Shown here in pieces: positions 17,465 through 24,823 of a stretch of 64,000 nucleotides of DNA (within the stretch, counting starts at the first letter, position 1; every line of letters starts with the position of its first letter). The DNA is taken from positions 122,173 through 186,172 of the forward strand of contig NZ_JAGDYM010000014.1 in assembly GCF_017565745.1 (NCBI RefSeq). Direction: 5' to 3'. The position numbers and the translations under genes are program-made. Source of the stretch: Leucobacter weissii. GTDB lineage: Bacteria > Actinomycetota > Actinomycetes > Actinomycetales > Microbacteriaceae. The notes below the pieces were generated by a model that saw only the letters and a program-made list of their open reading frames with translations, searched no databases and was not told the DNA's origin.

Positions 17465-18562
17465 TCAGTTCGCGGAGAGCACCGCGGTGTTGAGGTCGGT
17501 GAAGGAGGTCGAGAACTCGCCGAGGTCGACGATCGCCTCCTGCGAGGTCAGCTCCTCGACGCTGATCCCCAGCGACGGATAGGCCTCCACCGTCTCGGGC
17601 GAGAGCGCCTCCATCGCCGCCTGGTTGGGCACGTTGTAGAGGATGTTCTCGGCGACCCAGGTGCCGATCTCGGGGTCGAGGATGAAGTTGACGAAGGTCA
17701 TGGCGGCCTCCTTGTTCTTCGAGCTCTCGAGCACCGTCATCGTGTCCGCCCAGAGATCCGAGCCCTCCTCCGGGATCACGAACTCGATCCGCGGATCCTC
17801 GGCGATGCCGTAGTTGCACCAGCCGTCCCAGGCCTGCACGAGCGCGGCCTCGCCCGAGACGAGCTTGGAGTAGAAGGTCGTGTCGTCGAAGGCCAGGAGC
17901 GTCGGCTTGGTCTTCAGCAGCTGCTCCTTCGCCTCATCGAGATCGGCCTGATCGGTCGTGTTGACCGAGTGCCCTTGCAGCTTGAGTGCGGGAAGCGCCA
18001 GCCAGCGGTCGGTCGAGAGCATCGTGGTCTTGCCCTCGAGCTCGGGCCGGGGGTTCAGCAGGTCGTCCCAGGAGGTCGGATCGTAGCCGGTCAGATCGGG
18101 CCGGTAGCACAGTCCGGTCGTGCCCCAGGCATAGGGCTCCGAATAGACGTTGCCCGGATCGTAGGGCAGCTCCAGCGCCTCGGGGTAGAGGTTCTTCTCG
18201 TTCGGGATGAACGACTTGTCCAGCTCGGCGAGCAGCCCCTGCTCGCCGAGCGCCTGAGCGTACTGGCCGGACATGAACGCCACGTCGATGCCCGGGTCCG
18301 CGGAGGCGGTGAGCTTCGCGACGATGTCCTCATTGGTGCTGTGGTGGACGATCGTCACGGGCACGCCGGTGGCCTCCTCGAAGCGCTCGGCGAGATCCTC
18401 GGGGTAGTAGTCGGCCCAGATGCCGACGGTGAGCTCCTGCTGGGTGAGGTCGGCGTTCGGGTCGAGCTCCTCGCCTCCGGATTCCTGACCGGAGCAGGCG
18501 GTGAGGGCGAGCAGTGCGGCGGTGGCGAGGCCGACCGCGGCGATGGCTCTGGGATGCTTCAT
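17465..18562 (-). CDS. Extracellular solute-binding lipoprotein (PotD-like)
   Basis: The 365-residue protein begins with a lipoprotein signal (MKHPRAIAAVGLATAALLAL, lipobox LTAC with the lipidated Cys at about 24). The mature part is a family-1/spermidine-putrescine-type binding protein with ELTVGIWADYYPEDLAERFE at its start and the AWGTTGLCY hinge region. ATG 18562 has TGGAGGT. The family takes polyamines, but also other cationic or amino compounds. The divergent kinase and SIS genes suggest an amino sugar or glycated amine (inference). Confidence 0.88.
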   Translation of the reverse strand: MKHPRAIAAVGLATAALLALTACSGQESGGEELDPNADLTQQELTVGIWADYYPEDLAERFEEATGVPVTIVHHSTNEDIVAKLTASADPGIDVAFMSGQYAQALGEQGLLAELDKSFIPNEKNLYPEALELPYDPGNVYSEPYAWGTTGLCYRPDLTGYDPTSWDDLLNPRPELEGKTTMLSTDRWLALPALKLQGHSVNTTDQADLDEAKEQLLKTKPTLLAFDDTTFYSKLVSGEAALVQAWDGWCNYGIAEDPRIEFVIPEEGSDLWADTMTVLESSKNKEAAMTFVNFILDPEIGTWVAENILYNVPNQAAMEALSPETVEAYPSLGISVEELTSQEAIVDLGEFSTSFTDLNTAVLSAN

Positions 18563-18683
18563 GGGACCGGTACCTCCATTGGTTCGGGTGTGAGGAGATT
18601 GTTCCACTCAAGACGAAGGAATGACAAGCCTTGCGTCACCATTGTTGACAAGTTGTTTACATTCGTCCTTGAATTCGGGTTCA
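18563..18683. promoter_or_regulatory. Divergent control region, transporter and kinase/SIS genes
   Basis: The 121-bp A+T-richer space holds a direct repeat TGACAAG at 18622-18628 and 18646-18652 (24 bases apart) and an inverted TTGAA/TTCAA (18669-18673, 18680-18684). A TTGACA (18645-18650) could be the plus-strand -35, with a weak TTGAAT -10 at 18669-18674 and the transcript starting at or near the kinase ATG. No regulator gene lies next to it except the TetR beyond the transporter. Confidence 0.45.
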
Positions 18684-19961
18684 ATGAATGCCATGGATAC
18701 CGCGACGACACCGCAGGACGACCGCGGCCCCGCCGGCGCGGTGCGCCGCGTGGTGAGCGGAGCCGAGCCCCAGCTCGGAGGCGCCCGCGTGCGGCTTCTG
18801 GGCGACCGTCCGGTGTGGAGCATCGGAGGGGCGGACGTCGTACCCGGGGCCGGCACGGGCGTCCCCGCCCGGCTTGTCGATCTGGTGGTCGGGAACCGCT
18901 CCGACCCGCCCCGAAGCGGCACGCCCGACGGCGCCGCCGGGCGCGAGCGCGCGATCCCCGTCGATCAGACGCACGTCTCGGTCGTCGTGGACGATCGCCG
19001 GGTGATCAAGATCGTCGGTGCGTGGGGCGCCGCGGACCGCTCCGCCGGCATCCTCGAGCGGTTGAGCCGGGCCGGGTCGACGGCCGCGCCCCGGTATCTC
19101 GGGGCCGTCGTCTGGGAGCACCCGCAGCGGGGGTCCACTGCGCTCGCGCTCGTGTCGGAGTACGTTCCCGATTCCGAGGACGGCTGGACCTGGGCGGTCG
19201 ACGATGTCGTCGGCCACCTGCGCGATCGAGCGGATCCGCCGCGCTGGCCCGCCGAACTGGGCAGCCTGACCGCTGAGCTGCACCAGGTGCTCCGGGTGCC
19301 GCAGGCGGTCCCCGGAGGGACGGATGATCCGAGGGGCGGAGACCGCGAGCGGGCGGCCGCCGCCCTCGCGCGGGTGTTCGCGACGATGGCGGCCGACGAT
19401 GCCTTCGGCCGCCGTATGCGCGCTCGCCGCGGCGCGCTCGCCGCGGCCGTCGCGACCATTCCGGAGCGTTCGCCGGCGCCGCTGCTCATCCCTCACGGCG
19501 ACCTCCACGTCGGACAGATCCTCCGTACGCGGCGGGGCCGGTATCTCGTGCTCGACTTCGACGGCGATCCGCAGTGGGAACCCGCGCGACGCGACGGTCT
19601 CGACGGGGCGGCCCGCGATGTCGCGCACATGCTCGTCTCGATCGAGCTGGTGGCCGCGGTGGCGCAGCGCAGGCTCGGGCGCGCCGACGAGCGCGCGTGG
19701 TCGTGGGCGGAGTCGGCGCGGCGCGAGTATCTCGACGCCTACCGCGCGGTGGCTCCGGAACTGCTCGACGAGGCCCCGCTCGAGGGGCTGATCGCCGAGC
19801 AGCTGCTGGTCGAGCTCTCCTACGCCGAGCGTTTCCTGCCACGATGGAGGTACGCCCCGGACGGGGTGATCAGCCGCCGCTACCCGCGCGGCGTCGGAGC
19901 GCCCGACGCCGACGAACGATTGGAGGAGCCGTGGACCCCGCCAGTTTCGTCCGCGACCTGA
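18684..19961 (+). CDS. Maltokinase/glucosamine-kinase-like phosphotransferase
   Basis: The 425-residue protein has the aminoglycoside-phosphotransferase-like fold of maltokinases (Pep2/Mak) and actinobacterial glucosamine kinases. The catalytic loop reads LLIPHGDLHVGQILRT (about residues 269-284; Asp of HGD as base, Gln in the Asn position as in maltokinase). LVLDFDGDPQ then provides the metal-binding Asp. An N-terminal 90-residue cap precedes it. No ribosome site precedes ATG 18684 or ATG 18693, so a leaderless transcript is likely. Its 3' end overlaps the SIS gene by 31 bases. Phosphorylation of a free sugar or amino sugar for the SIS enzyme is the likely role (inference). Confidence 0.75.
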   Translation: MNAMDTATTPQDDRGPAGAVRRVVSGAEPQLGGARVRLLGDRPVWSIGGADVVPGAGTGVPARLVDLVVGNRSDPPRSGTPDGAAGRERAIPVDQTHVSVVVDDRRVIKIVGAWGAADRSAGILERLSRAGSTAAPRYLGAVVWEHPQRGSTALALVSEYVPDSEDGWTWAVDDVVGHLRDRADPPRWPAELGSLTAELHQVLRVPQAVPGGTDDPRGGDRERAAAALARVFATMAADDAFGRRMRARRGALAAAVATIPERSPAPLLIPHGDLHVGQILRTRRGRYLVLDFDGDPQWEPARRDGLDGAARDVAHMLVSIELVAAVAQRRLGRADERAWSWAESARREYLDAYRAVAPELLDEAPLEGLIAEQLLVELSYAERFLPRWRYAPDGVISRRYPRGVGAPDADERLEEPWTPPVSSAT

Positions 19962-20962
19962 ACCGCATCCCCGAGACGCTGCAGCGTCTCGGGGGGCTGC
20001 TCGAGACGGGCCTTCCGGGCCTCGGCGAGGCCGAGCGTCTCGGGCGGCTCATCCTCCGACGCACGGGTCGGTCCCCCCGGATACTGCTGCTGGGCATGGG
20101 CTCGAGCACCTACGCCGCCGACGTCGTCGCGCGCGAGGCGCGCGAGGCCGGGGCGTTCGTCGTGGCGGAGCTGGCCAGCAGCCGTGCGCTGCCCCCGCCG
20201 GCCGAGGATCTCGTCGTCATCGCCGTCTCCGCGAGCGGCGGCAGCGTCGAGGTGCTCGACGCCATCGGGACCTACGCCGGAGGATCCCACGCCGACCGGC
20301 TCGTCGCGGTGACCAACCGGCCGGGGTCCGAGCTGGAGGGTCTCGCCTCCTGGACCGTCGCGCAGCACGCCGAGGAGGAGGTCAGCGGTATCGCGTGCCG
20401 CTCCTTCCGCCACACCCTGCTCGTCCTCCGCGCGCTCGTGGCTGCGCTGCACGACCCGGATCATCCGGTGCGCGAGCGCCTCGGCGGTCTCGCGGAGCTC
20501 GCGAGGGCGGGCGCGGAGGCCGGCTCGGCTCTGCTCGAGGGCTCGGGGGAGTGGCTCGAACCGGTCGCCGCGGCGCTCGACGCGCCGCTCGGCACCTGGG
20601 TGCTGGCCCCGGTCGAGCGCCTCTCCTCGTCGCGGCAGTCCGCGCTGATGCTGCGCGAGGTGCCCCGGCGCCCCGCCTACGCCTCGGAGTCCGGCGACTG
20701 GTCCCACGTCGACGTCTACCTGACCAAGACGCAGGACTATCGCGCGCTCATCTACGCCGGCTCGGCGTGGGACGTGCAGGCGCTCGACTGGATGACGCGG
20801 CGCGGCTCGACGTGGGTGTCGGTCGGCGCCGGCATCGACGGCGCCGCGCTGCGCGGCGCCGCGGCGAGCGTGCGCTTCCCCGGCGAGGCGGATCCGCGGG
20901 TCGCGCAGCTGGCCGAGACCCTGGTCGCCGAGCTCGTCGCGGCGCACTGGTTCGCGGAGTAG
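19931..20962 (+). CDS. SIS-domain sugar-phosphate isomerase/deglycase-like protein (GlmS-C/AgaS/FrlB type)
   Basis: This 343-residue protein consists of two SIS domains without the glutaminase half of GlmS. The first shows ILLLGMGSSTYAADVV (residues about 50-65) and VIAVSASGGSVEVLDA, the phosphosugar-binding Ser-rich loop. The second contains a conserved-looking LREVPRRPAYASESGDWSH. The GTG start at 19931 has TGGAGGAG and lies inside the kinase gene. Relatives convert amino-sugar phosphates (AgaS, GlmD) or cleave fructosamine phosphates (FrlB). The neighbouring kinase and amine-type importer support one of these roles. Confidence 0.8.
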   Translation: MDPASFVRDLNRIPETLQRLGGLLETGLPGLGEAERLGRLILRRTGRSPRILLLGMGSSTYAADVVAREAREAGAFVVAELASSRALPPPAEDLVVIAVSASGGSVEVLDAIGTYAGGSHADRLVAVTNRPGSELEGLASWTVAQHAEEEVSGIACRSFRHTLLVLRALVAALHDPDHPVRERLGGLAELARAGAEAGSALLEGSGEWLEPVAAALDAPLGTWVLAPVERLSSSRQSALMLREVPRRPAYASESGDWSHVDVYLTKTQDYRALIYAGSAWDVQALDWMTRRGSTWVSVGAGIDGAALRGAAASVRFPGEADPRVAQLAETLVAELVAAHWFAE

Positions 20963-20998
20963 CTTCGCGCCCCGCCCTCGCCGCCCCCGCCCCCGTAG

Positions 20999-21048
20999 GG
21001 GGTCAGTTGTGGTCGTTCCGGGGGTCGGGAACGACCACAACTGACCCC
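20999..21048. repeat. Perfect 21-bp inverted repeat (hairpin)
   Basis: Arms 20999-21019 and 21028-21048 are exact reverse complements around an 8-base loop. It sits 37 bases after the SIS gene stop and about 70 bases before the next start. It can terminate the kinase-SIS transcript. The arm, beginning GGGGTCAGTTGTGGTCG, is long and perfect for a terminator, so it could also be a dispersed hairpin element. Confidence 0.75.
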
Positions 21049-21120
21049 TTGCGAGAGAAGCCTCGGCCTCGTCTTGTGGATAACTCGCTCTGGCCCGCCG
21101 GGATCCGCGACGCTGGAAGG

Positions 21121-22080
21121 ATGAAGACCGCCAGGCCTCTCCCCGATCAGCTTGGAGCTGCCTTCTCCGCGGCCGCCGCGAAGGATCTCGGTGTGGGGCG
21201 CTCGAGGCTTCGCCGCGCCGATCTGGAGCAGCCGTTCCGCGGCGTGCGCCTGTTACGCGCGGCGGAGGATCCTGTGTCGAATCGCCATCGAGCTGCGCAA
21301 CTGCGGGAGTTGGTGCTCATCGAGGCTCTCGCGCAGCGTCTGGTCGAGGGGCAATTCTTCAGTCACCGCAGCGCCGCGTTGATCTGGGGAGCGCCCATGC
21401 CGAGCGTCGCAGTGCCCGATCTCCACCTCGGCGTCGTCGCGCCCGCGCGTGCGCCGAGAGTGGGTGGCGTGCACGGGCACAGGATCGCGCTCGATCGGTG
21501 CCTCCCCGAGCGGCGCGATGGCTATCCGGTAAGTGCCGCGGCGTCTACCTGGGCGGCGCTCGGGGATCTCTCACTCTGGCGTCTCGTGGCGGCGGGGGAC
21601 TATCTCGTGCGCAGGTATCGTGGCGGATGGGGGCGTCCGGATGCCGGGAAGAAGCCGATCACGACGATTGAGCGGCTGCGACGAACGGTGGCGCTGGGTC
21701 GCTGGCGCGGTGTTGCGAAACTGCGGCGGGCTGTCGATCTGATCAGGGAGGATGCGTGGTCTCCGCGAGAGTCGCTGATACGACTGATCCTGGTGCAGGC
21801 CGGATTGCCCGAGCCCGATCTGAACATCGACGTGTGCGACCAGCGCGGCCGGTTCCTCGCCTGCCTCGACCTGGCGTATCCCGAGTACCGGGTTGCGGTG
21901 GAGTATCACGGCGAGCAGCATAGTGCGACGTATGCGCGGGACATCGAGCGGGTCGAGCGCCTGCGTGCCGTGGGATGGGTCGTGATCCAGGTGACGAAGG
22001 CACTCGCCGCGCGTCCGGATGAGCTCGTCCGGCGAGTCACTGCCGAACTGAGGGCGAAGGGCTGGCGCAACGCGGGCTGA
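21121..22080 (+). CDS. DUF559-like endonuclease-fold protein
   Basis: The 319-residue protein is of a type common in actinobacteria. Its N-terminal two-thirds is poorly conserved and includes RSRLRRADLEQPFRGVRLLR, similar to the winged-helix start of AbiEi-like proteins. The C-terminal 90 residues (about 225-315) look like a Vsr/DUF559 PD-(D/E)XK nuclease fold: the Asp in FLACLDLAYPEYR, then VAVEYHGEQH, and a final VIQVTKAL strand. It uses a rare TTA leucine codon (21253-21255) and less biased codons than neighbours, hinting at transfer. ATG 21121 has a GGAAGG site. Function unknown. Confidence 0.7.
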   Translation: MKTARPLPDQLGAAFSAAAAKDLGVGRSRLRRADLEQPFRGVRLLRAAEDPVSNRHRAAQLRELVLIEALAQRLVEGQFFSHRSAALIWGAPMPSVAVPDLHLGVVAPARAPRVGGVHGHRIALDRCLPERRDGYPVSAAASTWAALGDLSLWRLVAAGDYLVRRYRGGWGRPDAGKKPITTIERLRRTVALGRWRGVAKLRRAVDLIREDAWSPRESLIRLILVQAGLPEPDLNIDVCDQRGRFLACLDLAYPEYRVAVEYHGEQHSATYARDIERVERLRAVGWVVIQVTKALAARPDELVRRVTAELRAKGWRNAG

Positions 22081-22128
22081 GGGGCCTGGTGGCTTCGGAG
22101 GCGACGGATCCGCTCCGCTGCTTCTGCT

Positions 22129-22147
22129 CGCCCTCCGTGGGAGGGCG
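22129..22147. terminator. Short bidirectional hairpin between convergent genes
   Basis: CGCCCTCC (22129-22136) pairs with GGAGGGCG (22140-22147) around a 3-base loop, between two convergent genes. Confidence 0.5.
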
Positions 22148-22163
22148 GCGCCCGGGGTCCCGC

Positions 22164-23444
22164 TCAGCCCCGGCCCCGCATGAAGCGGACCACGTTCGGA
22201 TCCACGATCACGTCCGCGGGCTGCAGCGGGCGACGGAGGTAGAGGCCGTCGAGCGAGCGCACTCGGCTCAGCGCGACGTAGCTCTGGCCGGCGCTGAAGG
22301 CGCGAGGGCCCAGATCCACCACCGCCGCATCGTAGGTGTGGCCCTGCGACTTGTGGATCGTCACCGCCCAGGCCAGGCGCAGGGGGAACTGCTCGAACTC
22401 GGCCACGACCTCCTTCTCGAGCTTCTTGCTCTCCGCGTCGTAGCGGTAGCGGTAGCGCTCCCAGACGGTGGGCTCGACCTCGAACTCCTCGGTGCCGCCG
22501 CCGGCGCCGTCCACGTCCACCCAGACGGTGCCCGCCACGCGCGAGACGCGCCCGATCGTGCCGTTCACCCAGCGCCCGTCCGGGTCGTTGCGCAGGAACA
22601 TCACCTGTGCGCCGGGCTTCAGCTCCAGCACCTCGTCGGCCGGGTAGGCGTTCTCCCGGAACTCCCCGTTGACCTCGGCGACGGCGCGGAGCGAGTCGCC
22701 GGTGATCTCGGCGAGACGCTGCTGGTTGAGGCGCGTGACGGTGGCGTTCGTCGTGGCGAGGGTGAGCACCTCGCGCGGCGCCGGTCTCGCCCCGGCCGCG
22801 TTCAGATCCTCCGCCATGTCCTCGGTCACCTCGCCGTGCCGCACCGCGCCCAGGATCTGCTTGAAGCGGTCGTCCCGCTGCCGGTGCACCTCGGCCAGCT
22901 CGATCACGGCGATCGGGGCATCCGCCCACACGCGTGCGTCGAAGAACCAGAGCGAGCGGTAGGTGTCCGCGTAGTAGGCGCGCTCGTGCGGATCCCTCGG
23001 GGGCACCGGCGGCAGCTGGTACGGATCGCCGAACATGATGATCTGCACGCCGCCGAAGGGGTCGTGCCTGCGCCCCCTGGCCTGGCGCAGCGACCGATCG
23101 ATCGCGTCCATCAGGTCGGCGGAGACCATCGAGATCTCGTCGATGACGAGCGTGTCGATCGAGGCGAGCATCTTCTTCAGCTCGCTCGGCTGATCGAGGT
23201 CGTGATCGGCGATCACCCCGGTCGGCAGCCGCAGGAGGGAATGGATCGTCTGGCCGCCGACGTTCAGCGCCGCGACTCCCGTGGGGGCGCAGACCGCGAG
23301 GATCTTGCTCGTGCGGTGCGCGAGGTGGTTCAGGATCGTGCTCTTGCCGGTGCCGGCCCGGCCGGTCACGAACACGTGCTCCCGCGTGTGCTCGATCCGC
23401 TCGTAGACGGCGAGCTGCTCGGGCGAGAGATCTGGGCGGGACAC
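22164..23444 (-). CDS. PIF1/RecD-like superfamily 1 helicase
   Basis: The 426-residue ATPase has Walker A VFVTGRAGTGKSTILNH (residues about 24-40), motif Ia APTGVAALNVGG, Walker B TLVIDEISM, motif III MFGDPYQLPPV. The C-terminal motifs V/VI are AVTIHKSQGHTYD and YVALSRVRSLDGLYL. This is the full set for a PIF1-like SF1B 5'-3' helicase. It has no nuclease domain. GTG 23444 is taken as the start. Bacterial PIF1-like proteins unwind G-quadruplexes and help recombination or replication. Confidence 0.88.
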   Translation of the reverse strand: MSRPDLSPEQLAVYERIEHTREHVFVTGRAGTGKSTILNHLAHRTSKILAVCAPTGVAALNVGGQTIHSLLRLPTGVIADHDLDQPSELKKMLASIDTLVIDEISMVSADLMDAIDRSLRQARGRRHDPFGGVQIIMFGDPYQLPPVPPRDPHERAYYADTYRSLWFFDARVWADAPIAVIELAEVHRQRDDRFKQILGAVRHGEVTEDMAEDLNAAGARPAPREVLTLATTNATVTRLNQQRLAEITGDSLRAVAEVNGEFRENAYPADEVLELKPGAQVMFLRNDPDGRWVNGTIGRVSRVAGTVWVDVDGAGGGTEEFEVEPTVWERYRYRYDAESKKLEKEVVAEFEQFPLRLAWAVTIHKSQGHTYDAAVVDLGPRAFSAGQSYVALSRVRSLDGLYLRRPLQPADVIVDPNVVRFMRGRG

Positions 23445-23513
23445 CTGCCCAGATTACCCGGAGAGGGGCGGGGGACGCCCGGATCCCGCTCGTCGCACGC
23501 CTCGCGGGATGTC

Positions 23514-23558
23514 TGCTATAGATTGCTATACATGCTATCTGGTGCCATAGATGCTATC
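23514..23558. promoter_or_regulatory. Five phased TGCTATA-like heptamers before the AAA ATPase gene
   Basis: Heptamers TGCTATA, TGCTATA, TGCTATC, TGCCATA and TGCTATC begin at 23514, 23524, 23533, 23543 and 23552. The steps are 10, 9, 10 and 9 bases, close to one helical turn. Each also resembles an extended -10 (TGN-TATNNT). The array ends 8 bases before the predicted ATG, leaving no room for a ribosome site. It is either a multi-site operator or a cluster of promoter elements driving a leaderless mRNA. Confidence 0.7.
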
Positions 23559-23566
23559 GTGTGCGC

Positions 23567-24751
23567 ATGACGGAACCGACTGCGCGGCGGCAGCCCAATC
23601 CCTACCGGCCGGGTTTCAACCAGGCGCCGGTCGTGTTCGCAGGGCGCGGGGAGGTGCTGGACGCGGCGAACGAGGCCCTCGACGTCGCCGCTCTCGACGG
23701 GCGGACGCCCCGCCCGGTGGTCCTCGTCGGGCCGCGCGGGGTCGGGAAGACGGTCACCCTCGGCGAGATATCCCAGCTCGCGGCGCAGCGCTCCTGGCCG
23801 ACCGTGCACGTCGAGGCGCGGGCGGGCAGCCTGGTCGCGGAGCTGGGCGATCGGCTCCGTGCCGCACGGAACCTCTTCGACGGCCGCGAGCCCGCGGCAT
23901 CGTCCCGGCGCCGTACGAGGATCACCGGGGCGAAGGTGGAGGCCTCGGTGCTCGGGATCGGCGGCGGCATCGAGATCGAGCGCGCCGCAGACGATCGCGA
24001 GAGCGAGCAGCGCGGCGGACTCGGAGCGGAGCTGCGGGGCGTCATGCGCGCGGCGACGGCCCAGGGCAGCGGCCTCCTGCTCGCGCTCGACGAACTGCAG
24101 AACGCGTCGAGCGCGGAGCTGCACGAACTCGGCGCCGTGCTGCAGGAGCACGTCGCGGATGCCTGGCCCCTGGTGGTCGTGATCGCGGCCCTGCCGTCGT
24201 TCCGCGGAAAGCGCGGCGGCCGCATGCCGACCTATCTGGAACGGGCCGAATGGCACGCGCTCGAGGGACTGGCTGCTCCCGATGCGCGCGAGGCGCTGCT
24301 CGGCCCGGCCGAGCAGTCCGGACGGCCGATGACCGACGGTGCGGCGGACGCGCTCCTCGCGCTGGCCGGAGGCTACCCCTATGCGATCCAGGTCGCCGGG
24401 CACTTCGCCTGGCGGGCGTCGCACGGGGCGAAGACGATCACGGAGCAGCATGCGGCCGCGGCGGCGCCGCGCATCGGCGCCGACCTCGACCAGCTCTTCC
24501 TCAGCCGCTGGGAGGACGCGAGCCCCCGTGAGCGCGAGTATCTGGCCGCACTCGCCGAAGCCGAGATCCTGCACTCCGAACCGCACGGCGGGCAGGTCGC
24601 CGCCGTGCTGGGGCAGCGCGTCTCCGCCGTGTCGTATCTGCGCGACCGGTTGATCAAGAAGGGCACGATCTACCGCGACGGAGCGGGCGGGCTCCGCTTC
24701 ATCACGCCCGGAATGGGGGACTGGGTGCGCCGCGGGACCCGATCCCGCTGA
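23567..24751 (+). CDS. AAA-family ATPase with C-terminal winged helix
   Basis: The 394-residue protein has Walker A VVLVGPRGVGKTVTLGE (about residues 48-64) and Walker B SGLLLALDELQNASS (about 170). The C-terminal region (300-394) looks like a winged helix with REREYLAALAE and SYLRDRLIKKGTI. It belongs to the broad AAA_16/archaeal-ATPase-like group. Its role is unknown; similar proteins include STAND-type regulators and DNA-transaction ATPases. ATG 23567 is chosen over the GTG 6 bases earlier; neither has a ribosome site. The phased heptamer array directly upstream suggests autoregulation. Confidence 0.7.
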   Translation: MTEPTARRQPNPYRPGFNQAPVVFAGRGEVLDAANEALDVAALDGRTPRPVVLVGPRGVGKTVTLGEISQLAAQRSWPTVHVEARAGSLVAELGDRLRAARNLFDGREPAASSRRRTRITGAKVEASVLGIGGGIEIERAADDRESEQRGGLGAELRGVMRAATAQGSGLLLALDELQNASSAELHELGAVLQEHVADAWPLVVVIAALPSFRGKRGGRMPTYLERAEWHALEGLAAPDAREALLGPAEQSGRPMTDGAADALLALAGGYPYAIQVAGHFAWRASHGAKTITEQHAAAAAPRIGADLDQLFLSRWEDASPREREYLAALAEAEILHSEPHGGQVAAVLGQRVSAVSYLRDRLIKKGTIYRDGAGGLRFITPGMGDWVRRGTRSR

Positions 24752-24766
24752 CGGGAGTCCGGGAAC

Positions 24767-24806
24767 GCGGGGATGCCCCGGCGCGCAGTCGCCGGGGCAT
24801 CCCCGC
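24767..24806. terminator. Perfect 17-bp bidirectional terminator
   Basis: Arms 24767-24783 and 24790-24806 are exact reverse complements with a 6-base loop. They lie between the convergent AAA ATPase and the giant secreted protein gene, serving both. Confidence 0.8.
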
Positions 24807-24823
24807 TCAGGGCCGGGCGACGA

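Noticed and set aside
23514..23558. The heptamer array as a CRISPR or plasmid iteron origin
   Set aside because: Units are too short and close for CRISPR, and there is no replication protein gene or plasmid context nearby; an operator or promoter array is simpler.
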